Shown: piece after piece, positions 1 to 5,393 of the stretch | Layout: each line of letters opens with the position of its first letter | Position numbering within the stretch: the first letter of the stretch is position 1 | From: Chloroflexota bacterium | GTDB lineage: Bacteria; Chloroflexota; Anaerolineae; Caldilineales; Caldilineaceae | Assembly: GCA_003577365.1 (NCBI GenBank) | Contig: QEUY01000026.1 | Coordinates: 1 to 12,477, forward strand | Length of the DNA: 12,477 nucleotides | Direction of reading: 5' to 3' | Position numbers and translations under genes: made by a program | The notes under the pieces: model-generated | Database searches by the model: none | What the model saw: only the letters and a program-made list of their open reading frames with translations | What the model was told of the DNA's origin: nothing

Positions 1-44
1 GCCGGCGCGCCGCCGTCCATCGGTGTGGCTGAATGGTTGCTCAT
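1..44 (-). CDS. 5' end of an unidentified leftward gene, cut by the window edge
   Basis: Reading leftward after the pseudouridine synthase stop there is a good ribosome binding site, AAGGAG (54 to 49). Four bases further on is an ATG at 44, giving a protein that begins MSNHSATPMDGGAP and stays open to the edge. A second ATG at 48 in another frame (MNEQPFSHTDGRRRAG) is also open but touches the ribosome binding site, so it is less likely. The pseudouridine synthase stop (89-91) is only about 45 bases upstream and no terminator lies between, so the two genes would be co-transcribed. Too few codons are visible to name a family. The support is the ribosome binding site, the spacing and the lack of a stop codon, not similarity. 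Confidence 0.4.
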   Translation of the reverse strand, partial: MSNHSATPMDGGAP

Positions 45-88
45 TCATCTCCTTATTCTGGCCTATCTGCGGGCGACAGACAAAAGGT

Positions 89-1024
89 CTACTTGGCTCG
101 ACCTTGTGACCGGTTGGAGGGGCGGCGCGGGCGACCGGAGCCCCGCCCTGATCCCTGTTGGGAGGGCTTGCCGGGGGACGGCGCGGCGCGGCGCTTGGCA
201 GGCGGGCGATGTGGGCGTGACATGGACCGTGAAGCTGCGGCGGACGGCGTGGGGCGCTGACGCGGCGGCTGCGCGACCCACAGCCGCAGGCTGGCGACCT
301 CGCGCCGCGTCAGCGGCACAGCCGCGCCTGGCGCAAGCTCGCCCAAAACAAGCGGCCCCAAGGCCCACCGGATCAGGCGCAGCGTCGGATGCCCAACCGC
401 GGCCGTCATATGCCGGATCTGGCGCTTCTTGCCCTCACGCAACACGATCTCCAGCCACACGCCGGTCTTGGGGCCTGGGGCCAACCTCAACTCGCGCGGC
501 AGCGCCGAGACGATCCGCACCTGCGCCGGCGCAGTACGCCCTTCCGGCAGCTCTACCCCGCGGCGCAGCGTCTCCAGCGCCGCCTCGCCGGGCCGCGCCT
601 CCACCAAAACATAGTAGGTCTTCGGGTGCTCAAAGCGCGGATGGGTCAACTGGTGCGCCATCTCGCCGTCATCGGTCAGCAGCACCAACCCTTCACTGTT
701 CAAGTCCAGCCGGCCCACAGGAAAGACACGGCGCGCCCCTTCCGGCAGCAGTTCTGCCACCGTACTGCGCCCCCAGGTATGCCCACCGATGTCGCTCAAC
801 ATCCCACGCGGCTTGTTCACCTTGTAATAGGCATGGCGTGCGGCCGTACCCACCGGACGGCCATCCACCGCAATCTGCACCAGCGCCGGGTCCACCTTCG
901 TGCCCAGTTCGGTCACAGTCTGCCCATTGACCTGCACACGGCCCGCGGCGATCATCTCTTCTGCCGCACGGCGGCTGGCAACGCCGGCTGCCGCCAAGAT
1001 TTTCTGCAATCGTTCTTCGGCCAT
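89..1024 (-). CDS. rluB: S4-domain rRNA pseudouridine synthase, RsuA/RluB family
   Basis: Predicted to convert one uridine of ribosomal RNA to pseudouridine, in the cytoplasm. The 311-residue protein has an N-terminal S4 RNA-binding domain (about residues 3-50, starting EERLQKILAAAGVASRR). The RsuA/RluB/RluE/RluF catalytic domain follows (about 65-250), with the catalytic aspartate D107 in GRLDLNSEGL. Further family motifs are KPRG (71-74) and the RQIRHM segment (201-206). Residues from about 252 to the end form a tail rich in Arg, Pro, Ser and Gly, probably disordered and RNA-binding; RluB proteins of other bacteria also carry variable basic tails. The gene lies 59 bases after the carboxypeptidase gene on the same strand. 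A D-Ala-D-Ala carboxypeptidase gene upstream of rluB is a known arrangement in Bacillus (dacB-spmA-spmB-rluB), which favours RluB over RsuA. The exact rRNA position modified is inferred only. Confidence 0.9.
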   Translation of the reverse strand: MAEERLQKILAAAGVASRRAAEEMIAAGRVQVNGQTVTELGTKVDPALVQIAVDGRPVGTAARHAYYKVNKPRGMLSDIGGHTWGRSTVAELLPEGARRVFPVGRLDLNSEGLVLLTDDGEMAHQLTHPRFEHPKTYYVLVEARPGEAALETLRRGVELPEGRTAPAQVRIVSALPRELRLAPGPKTGVWLEIVLREGKKRQIRHMTAAVGHPTLRLIRWALGPLVLGELAPGAAVPLTRREVASLRLWVAQPPRQRPTPSAAASRSMSRPHRPPAKRRAAPSPGKPSQQGSGRGSGRPRRPSNRSQGRAK

Positions 1025-1064
1025 CTTTCGCGCCCCACCGTCAGCGCGTTCTGGTTAACATAGG

Positions 1065-1091
1065 CTTGTCAGCGCACTACTTGTCAACGCA
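1065..1091. repeat. 12-base direct repeat with one mismatch, at the carboxypeptidase stop codon
   Basis: CTTGTCAGCGCA (1065-1076) and CTTGTCAACGCA (1080-1091) differ at one base and start 15 bases apart. The second copy covers the carboxypeptidase stop codon (1084-1086, TGA on the minus strand). On the minus strand the second copy reads TTGACA (1087 to 1082). A TATGTT hexamer (1062 to 1057) follows after 19 bases, so the site could double as a weak internal promoter for the pseudouridine synthase gene. The spacing is longer than optimal and the call is weak. Confidence 0.35.
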
Positions 1092-2283
1092 CCACCAACG
1101 GCTGTGTCGCGACCACCTCGTCGCCCATGCGCCATTCAAACAACCCCACGCGCGCGCCCTGCTCCAGTTCACCGCCTGCGATTAGCTCCAGGCGGCGAAA
1201 ACCATGTAGCTCCGGCCCACCAGGCCCATAGACCGGCAGGTCAGGCGCGGGTCCCACCGGCTGCACATACCAGACCCCGGCGTTCCCATAGACGCGGTTG
1301 AGGATCGAAAGCTCTCGGCCACCCCCGCCCCGCCAACTGGTCGCCGCCTCATAGGCCGCGTAAAGCCGCTCGGCATCCTGGTAGCGATCCTCACTGCCCA
1401 TCACCACCAGCAGCACTGTACGCCCGTCGCGCTCCACGCTGGCGATCAAACACTCGCCCGCCGCATCTGTGGTACCGGTCTTCACCCCCGTCACGCCCGC
1501 AAAGGTTGTCAGCCATTCATTCGTGTTCACCAGCACATGCCCCGCCTGGGTGATCGACGCCGTCCCCACCATGGCACGGAAGAGCGGATAGCTCCACAGC
1601 TTCTGCGTGATGACCAGCAGGTCGGCGGCGCTGCTCACATGGCCCAAAGCGTCGAGGCCATGCGGGTTGACAAAATGGCTGTGACTCAACCCCAGTTCGG
1701 CGGCCCGTGCATTCATAAGCTCGACAAAAGCGCCAGCGCTGCCACCCACATGGCGGGCCAGCGCCATCGCCGCATCGTTGCCGCTGGGGACCAGCAGCCC
1801 CCAGAGCAGATCGGTCACAGTCACCTCCTCACCCGCCGCCAGCCCCATGCTCGCGTCCCCCACCAGGTCGCGCGCCTCAATCGTTACCGTCGCATCCAGA
1901 TCGGCGCGCTCAAACACCAGCAGCGCGGTCATCAACTTGGTCAGGCTGGCGGGCGCCAGCGGCGTGGCGGCGGCACGCGTCAATACAGCCCGGTCGTGCG
2001 CCATGTCATAGACGATAAACGCCGTCGCCGTCACATCCCCCAGGTCGCCGGCGCTGGCCCAGGCGCGCAGTTCGCCCACCGTCAGCCGCTGCGTCGGCGC
2101 CAGTTCACGGTCGATCAGTTTGGGCGGCCCAAAACCACACAAAATCAGGCTCACCCACAGCAGCCCTCCCCACAGCGCCCAGCGCAGTGCCACACGCCGT
2201 GCCGGCCGCGGCTTGACGGACGGTGAACCCACGCATAGAATAGGCGCTAGGCTGGGTCCACCCTGGCCGGGTGTCGATGCCAT
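1084..2283 (-). CDS. D-alanyl-D-alanine carboxypeptidase (peptidase family S11, low-molecular-weight PBP)
   Basis: Predicted to remove the terminal D-Ala from peptidoglycan pentapeptides outside the cytoplasmic membrane, limiting cross-linking. The 399-residue protein has all three active-site motifs of penicillin-binding proteins: SLTK with nucleophile S113 and K116, SGN at 167-169, and KTG at 268-270 (in GVKTGTTDAAG). The N terminus has a basic stretch (about 23-35) and one hydrophobic segment (about 35-52), which fits a signal anchor. A C-terminal region (about 325-399) resembles the beta-rich domain of DacA/DacF-type enzymes. ATG at 2283 is chosen as the start; a GTG directly before it (2286) would add one residue. 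A later start near the basic stretch is possible because the first 20 residues are not typical. The length is normal for the family. The gene is first in a leftward unit with the pseudouridine synthase. Confidence 0.92.
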   Translation of the reverse strand: MASTPGQGGPSLAPILCVGSPSVKPRPARRVALRWALWGGLLWVSLILCGFGPPKLIDRELAPTQRLTVGELRAWASAGDLGDVTATAFIVYDMAHDRAVLTRAAATPLAPASLTKLMTALLVFERADLDATVTIEARDLVGDASMGLAAGEEVTVTDLLWGLLVPSGNDAAMALARHVGGSAGAFVELMNARAAELGLSHSHFVNPHGLDALGHVSSAADLLVITQKLWSYPLFRAMVGTASITQAGHVLVNTNEWLTTFAGVTGVKTGTTDAAGECLIASVERDGRTVLLVVMGSEDRYQDAERLYAAYEAATSWRGGGGRELSILNRVYGNAGVWYVQPVGPAPDLPVYGPGGPELHGFRRLELIAGGELEQGARVGLFEWRMGDEVVATQPLVVR

Positions 2284-2301
2284 CACAGTTCAGACCCGCA
2301 T

Positions 2302-2319
2302 GGTTAACTGGTGTAAACC
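2302..2319. promoter_or_regulatory. Imperfect palindrome in the divergent spacer, candidate operator
   Basis: GGTTAAC-TGGT-GTAAACC has 6 of 7 matching positions in its two arms. It lies between the leftward carboxypeptidase gene and the rightward FmdB-type gene, and overlaps the proposed -10 box of the leftward promoter. That is a usual place for a repressor site. No regulator gene is nearby and the family of the binding protein cannot be guessed. Confidence 0.3.
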
Positions 2320-2340
2320 TCAGTCCAGGTTCAGTATCAA
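2312..2340 (-). promoter_or_regulatory. Candidate sigma-70-type promoter of the carboxypeptidase gene
   Basis: On the minus strand TTGATA (2340 to 2335) and TTTACA (2317 to 2312) are separated by 17 bases. The first matches the -35 consensus at 5 of 6 positions; the -10 match is poor. Transcription would start about 20 bases before the ATG at 2283, a reasonable leader length. The weak -10 box keeps confidence low. Confidence 0.3.
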
Positions 2341-2374
2341 CGCGCTGAGACGGATTCGAATGACGGATGCTATG

Positions 2375-2384
2375 AGGAGGTGAT
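2375..2384 (+). promoter_or_regulatory. Full-length Shine-Dalgarno sequence that decides the FmdB-type start
   Basis: AGGAGGTGAT is complementary to the anti-Shine-Dalgarno end of 16S rRNA over ten bases. Three in-frame start codons follow in a row: GTG 2380, ATG 2383 and ATG 2386. Only ATG 2386 has a normal distance from the AGGAGG core (five bases), so it is taken as the start. Confidence 0.8.
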
Positions 2385-2385
2385 G

Positions 2386-2610
2386 ATGCCGCTCTACGAA
2401 TACTTCTGCCCAACATGCAAGGACACCTTCGAGACCCTGCGGCCCGCGCCGCAAGCCGACGCCCCAACCGCTTGTCCCACCTGTGGACAGCCTTCCACCC
2501 AGCGCATTTTATCGTTATTCGCCAGGAGCGTCAAAACCACCCTTTCAGACACAGCACCGGTGGGCGCAGGCGGCTGTGGCTGCGGCAACGGCGCCTGCGG
2601 CTGCCACTAG
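2386..2610 (+). CDS. FmdB-type zinc ribbon protein
   Basis: A 74-residue protein of the FmdB/zinc-ribbon-8 family. It starts with the family signature MPLYEYFCPTC and has two CxxC pairs (C8/C11 and C30/C33) that should hold one zinc ion. A short linker with RILS (40-43) follows. The C terminus is a glycine-cysteine tail, GCGCGNGACGCH (residues 63-74), with four further cysteines and a final histidine, a possible second metal site. FmdB was first noted as a putative regulator next to formamidase and amidase genes, but the molecular role of most members is unknown. It is preceded by an unusually strong ribosome binding site, so it is probably made in quantity. It is followed by the Uma2-type gene after 65 bases on the same strand; a functional link is not evident. 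Confidence 0.88.
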   Translation: MPLYEYFCPTCKDTFETLRPAPQADAPTACPTCGQPSTQRILSLFARSVKTTLSDTAPVGAGGCGCGNGACGCH

Positions 2611-2675
2611 GCAGCGCCAACCCGGCCTCTCTCCTAGCGACACCGTCTTCAGTCTTTTGTCCTGAACCATTTACG

Positions 2676-3458
2676 ATGAGCCACCCGAATCACCCTCCGG
2701 CGCCGGTCGTCGGGCGCAGACAGATTGTCACCTATAGCACGACGGCCCAGCCCAGCTACGCCACGCAGGATCTGACGCCCGGCGATTTCCTCGACCCTCA
2801 GCCGGGCGACGAGTTCTTTCATGACGACGCGCATGGCGTGTGGGTCGATTACCTGGCGCGCGGCTTGCGCCATCTCTACCGCTACAACCCCGCGGTCGGC
2901 GTATTGGTAGGGACGAAGATCGCCTGGGAGGAGCGCAGCCTGGCCCAACCCGCGCCCGACCTCGCCGTCGTCGCCGGCTTAGCTGCCCCCCGCCGCCAGC
3001 GCGATCTGTTTGATGTAGCCGCAGAAGGTACGCGCCCGCGCTTCATCCTCGAAGTGACCTCCCCAGCCCTGGCCCAGATCGACCTGGTGGACAAGGTCGC
3101 GCTCTATGCACGCGCCGGTGTGCAAGAGTATTTCATCCTCCAGCCCGCCGCAGCACAGCCCGGCCCAGCGGCGCTGTCCCTCCTCGCCTATCGGCTTGAC
3201 CAGGGCGTCTATACGCCGATCGCGCCCGACGCGCCGGGCCGCTTGTACAGCGCCACCAACAGGATCTGGTTTGTCGTCGAACCCGCCGTAGGGGTGGCTC
3301 GGCCCAGCGACCCGGCGCACAGCCTGCGCCTGGTGGAAGAGCGCACCGGCCGCGCCATCACGCCCCCCGCCGGCGAGACCGAACCGGACGCCGCCATCCA
3401 AGTAGACGCCGCCCTGCGCGCCCAATCGATCGCAGCCCAGCTCAACCTGGGGCGTTGA
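2676..3458 (+). CDS. Uma2 family protein (DUF820), predicted PD-(D/E)XK nuclease fold
   Basis: A 260-residue protein whose middle part fits the Uma2/DUF820 family, a PD-(D/E)XK nuclease-like fold that is expanded in Cyanobacteria and Chloroflexota and has no firmly known job. Visible family elements are PDLAVVAG with D95, FILEVTSP with E126, and DLVDKVALYARAGVQEYFI with K140 and the GVxEYF block. The candidate metal and catalytic residues D95, E126 and K140 are therefore kept, so the protein is not obviously dead. It carries about 80 residues after the fold (180-260) with little recognisable structure. ATG 2676 is the first in-frame ATG after the previous gene and gives a sensible N terminus, but no clear ribosome binding site precedes it. 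The reading frame stays open upstream to 2415, so the start is uncertain. No partner gene, inverted repeats or transposase suggest a mobile origin. Confidence 0.85.
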   Translation: MSHPNHPPAPVVGRRQIVTYSTTAQPSYATQDLTPGDFLDPQPGDEFFHDDAHGVWVDYLARGLRHLYRYNPAVGVLVGTKIAWEERSLAQPAPDLAVVAGLAAPRRQRDLFDVAAEGTRPRFILEVTSPALAQIDLVDKVALYARAGVQEYFILQPAAAQPGPAALSLLAYRLDQGVYTPIAPDAPGRLYSATNRIWFVVEPAVGVARPSDPAHSLRLVEERTGRAITPPAGETEPDAAIQVDAALRAQSIAAQLNLGR

Positions 3459-3484
3459 CCCCGCCGGCCAATCCATGGTAGAGT
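3455..3484 (+). promoter_or_regulatory. Candidate promoter of the mutarotase-isomerase unit, with flanking inverted repeat
   Basis: TTGACC (3455-3460) overlaps the Uma2 stop codon. TAGAGT (3479-3484) follows after 18 bases and is preceded by TGG, an extended -10 form. A 6-bp inverted repeat, CCGGCC (3464-3469) and GGCCGG (3487-3492), brackets the -10 box and could be an operator or a hairpin. Transcription would begin near 3491, about 48 bases before the mutarotase ATG. Confidence 0.4.
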
Positions 3485-3538
3485 GAGGCCGGACCAATCC
3501 TTCAGATAGCCGCTGCACCCACCCGAAATGGATGAACC

Positions 3539-3859
3539 ATGCAACGCGTCTGCTTTCTCCTCAAGGTGAAACCCGAACGGCTGGAGGAATACAAGCGCCG
3601 CCATCAAGCCGTCTGGCCCGACATGCTGGATGCCCTGCGTGATACAGGCTGGCACAACTACTCGCTCTTTCTACGCGACGACGGGCTGCTCGTCGGCTAT
3701 CTGGAGACCGACGACTTTGAGGCGGCGCGCCAAGCCATGGCGGCGCGCGAGGTCAACGCGCGCTGGCAGGCCGACATGGCCCCCTTCTTCGAAGCCTTGG
3801 AAGGTCAGCGCCCCGACCAAGGGTTGATGACCCTCACAGAAGTCTTCCACCTCGACTAG
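3539..3859 (+). CDS. rhaM: L-rhamnose mutarotase family protein (RhaM/YiiL type)
   Basis: A 106-residue protein of the RhaM family, small alpha/beta-barrel dimers that interconvert alpha and beta anomers of L-rhamnose; some members act on L-fucose. The residues tied to activity in Escherichia coli RhaM occur at the same numbers here: Y18, H22 in the RRHQAVWPDM block, Y41 in HNYSLFLRDDG, and W76 in ARWQADM. The length matches the 104-residue E. coli enzyme. The start is the only plausible ATG, though the ribosome binding site before it is weak. The isomerase gene follows after ten bases and its AGGAGG overlaps this stop codon, so the two are translationally coupled. Since the partner is an AraA/FucI-type isomerase and not a RhaA-type one, the true sugar may be L-fucose or another deoxy sugar or pentose; the symbol marks the family, not the proven substrate. 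Confidence 0.9.
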   Translation: MQRVCFLLKVKPERLEEYKRRHQAVWPDMLDALRDTGWHNYSLFLRDDGLLVGYLETDDFEAARQAMAAREVNARWQADMAPFFEALEGQRPDQGLMTLTEVFHLD

Positions 3860-3863
3860 GAGG
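3858..3863 (+). promoter_or_regulatory. Ribosome binding site of the isomerase, overlapping the mutarotase stop
   Basis: AGGAGG lies six bases before ATG 3870 and shares two bases with the TAG stop of the mutarotase (3857-3859). This arrangement indicates coupled translation and fixes the isomerase start. Confidence 0.8.
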
Positions 3864-3869
3864 CCAGCG

Positions 3870-5297
3870 ATGCGCCTGGAGACACACAGCTATCCCAAGG
3901 CCCGCGTGGGGCTGTTTGCGATCGGGCTGGCGGCCTACTGGCCGCAGTTTCCCGGCCTCAAAGAGCGGCTCGAAGGCTATTACCGCCATGTCGCCGAGCA
4001 GCTTGCCGCCTTCGCCGAGGTGGTGGGCGTGGGGCTGGTCGACACCCCGCAGGCCGCCCAAGCTGCGGGTGCGCGGCTCGCCGCCGCACCCGTCGACCTG
4101 CTCATCTGTCACACCGCCACCTATGCCACCAGTGCGCAGGTGCTGCCGGTCGTGCAGCAGGCCAAGGTGCCGGTGCTGGTGCTCAACCTCCAACCCGTGC
4201 CCAGCCTCGACTATCCCCATGTCGATACCGGCGAATGGCTCGCCAACTGCTCGACCTGCTGCGTGCCGGAACTCGCCAACGCCTTTCACCGCGCCGCCAT
4301 CGACTTTCAGGTCGTCTCCGGCCAACTCTACGACGACGCCCGCGCCTGGCGCGAACTGCGGGAGTGGTGCCGCGCCGCCACGGCTGTGCGGGCCCTGCGC
4401 GGGGCGCGCTTTGGCTTTTTGGGCCACACCTACCCCGGCATGCTCGACATGTACTCCGACTTCACCCACCACCACGCCCAACTCGGCGCCCATGTCGAGG
4501 TGCTGGAGATGGGCGACCTGGCCGAGCGCGTGGCCGCCGTGAGCGAGGCCGACGTGGCGGCCAAGCGCGACGAGACCCGCAGCGTCTTTGACCTCGACCG
4601 CAGCGTCACCCCCAGCGACCTGGACTGGGCCTGTCGCGTCGCCGTGGGGCTAGACCGGCTGGTGGCCGACTTTGACCTGGCGGCACTGACCTATTACTAC
4701 CGCGGCGCAGCGCACAGCGAGGACGAGCGGCTGGCCGCCGGGCTGATCTTGGGCAACACCCTGCTCACGGCGCGCGGCATCCCGGCCTCGGGCGAGGGCG
4801 ACCTCAAGACCGCCGTGGCGATGAAGGTGCTGGACGTCTTGGGGGCGGGCGGCTCCTACACCGAGTTCTACGCCATGGATTTCGCCGAGCAGTTTGTGCT
4901 GATGGGGCATGACGGCCCCGGCCACATCGCCATCAGCGACCGCAAACCGCGGCTGCGCGGGCTGGGGCTGTATCACGGCAAGGCCGGCGCCGGCGTCTCC
5001 GTCGAGTTCAACGTCAAGCTGGGGCCGGTCACGGTCTTTGCCTGCACACAGACGCGCGACGGGCGGCTCAAGTTTCTGGCCGCTGAGGGCGAATCGCTGG
5101 CCGGCCCGATCTTGCCGATCGGCAACACCAACAGCCGCATTCGCTTTGGGGTGGGGCCGGCCGAATTTGTCGACGCCTGGTGCGCCGAAGCGCCCACACA
5201 TCACTGCGCCCTGGGGGTGGGCCATCTCGCCCGCACGCTGCGCAAGGTCGCCCAACTGCAAAGCCTGCCCTTCGCCCACGTCGCACCGCCCGCCTAA
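3870..5297 (+). CDS. L-arabinose/L-fucose isomerase superfamily protein
   Basis: A 475-residue predicted cytoplasmic, metal-dependent aldose-ketose isomerase. The N-terminal half (about 10-180) has the Rossmann-like substrate-binding layout of the L-fucose/L-arabinose isomerase fold. The C-terminal half carries the likely metal ligands. E309 in SGEGDLKTA matches the EGDWKTA motif of E. coli AraA (E306). D337 in FYAMDF sits where AraA has E333. H347 in LMGHDGPGH fits H350. H445 in APTHHCAL fits H450. The Asp at the second position is as in L-fucose isomerase, so the protein mixes features of both. The length is near AraA (about 500) and shorter than FucI (about 590). It is not RhaA, which is a TIM-barrel enzyme. 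The mutarotase is directly upstream and a transporter operon starts 377 bases downstream. Annotation as a member of the superfamily is safe; a named substrate is not. Confidence 0.85.
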   Translation: MRLETHSYPKARVGLFAIGLAAYWPQFPGLKERLEGYYRHVAEQLAAFAEVVGVGLVDTPQAAQAAGARLAAAPVDLLICHTATYATSAQVLPVVQQAKVPVLVLNLQPVPSLDYPHVDTGEWLANCSTCCVPELANAFHRAAIDFQVVSGQLYDDARAWRELREWCRAATAVRALRGARFGFLGHTYPGMLDMYSDFTHHHAQLGAHVEVLEMGDLAERVAAVSEADVAAKRDETRSVFDLDRSVTPSDLDWACRVAVGLDRLVADFDLAALTYYYRGAAHSEDERLAAGLILGNTLLTARGIPASGEGDLKTAVAMKVLDVLGAGGSYTEFYAMDFAEQFVLMGHDGPGHIAISDRKPRLRGLGLYHGKAGAGVSVEFNVKLGPVTVFACTQTRDGRLKFLAAEGESLAGPILPIGNTNSRIRFGVGPAEFVDAWCAEAPTHHCALGVGHLARTLRKVAQLQSLPFAHVAPPA

Positions 5298-5302
5298 CCA
5301 TC

Positions 5303-5348
5303 CAGGGCCAGAGCCGTAGCCCTGACGAATGTCCCGCCAAGAGGCGGG
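5303..5348. other. Two short hairpins after the isomerase gene
   Basis: CAGGGC (5303-5308) pairs with GCCCTG (5319-5324) across ten bases. CCCGCC (5333-5338) pairs with GGCGGG (5343-5348) across AAGA. They lie between the isomerase stop and the strong promoter at 5359. They could end or trim the upstream transcript, but neither is followed by a run of T, so they are not textbook intrinsic terminators. The second could equally be an operator, since it ends ten bases before the -35 box. Confidence 0.4.
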
Positions 5349-5358
5349 CGAACGACAA

Positions 5359-5387
5359 TTGACGTGGTATACGACCTATGTTATAGT
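5359..5387 (+). promoter_or_regulatory. Strong sigma-70-type promoter of the transporter operon
   Basis: TTGACG (5359-5364) and TATAGT (5382-5387) are each one mismatch from consensus and exactly 17 bases apart. TGT before the -10 box adds an extended -10 motif. The surrounding 40 bases are AT-richer than the genes around them. An imperfect inverted repeat (CGACCTAT 5372-5379 and ATAGTCG 5383-5389) covers the -10 box and may be a repressor site. The predicted start near 5394 leaves a leader of about 280 bases. Confidence 0.7.
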
Positions 5388-5393
5388 CGAGCC

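Noticed and set aside
1..88. A terminator after the pseudouridine synthase.
   Set aside because: Only a 6-bp AT-rich inverted repeat (30-47) is present, with no T run on the relevant strand, and it overlaps the probable start of the next gene.
25..930. A 301-codon rightward open frame opposite the pseudouridine synthase.
   Set aside because: The translation is low-complexity Pro/Arg/Ala/Ser with no domain, and it lies antisense to a gene with a clear catalytic motif. It is a by-product of high GC at third codon positions.
389..1063. A 224-codon rightward open frame over the same region.
   Set aside because: Its sequence is rich in Gln, His and Arg as expected for the reverse of a GC-rich gene, and no family is recognisable.
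1537..2226. A 229-codon rightward open frame opposite the carboxypeptidase.
   Set aside because: It is a shadow of a gene with all three penicillin-binding-protein motifs and has no recognisable domain of its own.
2386..3458. The FmdB-type and Uma2-type pair as a toxin-antitoxin or defence unit.
   Set aside because: There is no overlap, no known association and no further defence gene nearby; simple adjacency is not enough.
3834..4493. A leftward 219-codon open frame opposite the isomerase.
   Set aside because: It is antisense to a well-supported gene with a proper ribosome binding site and has no recognisable domain.
3870..5297. Calling the isomerase araA or fucI.
   Set aside because: The ligand pattern mixes both types, and the pairing with a RhaM-type mutarotase does not favour L-arabinose.
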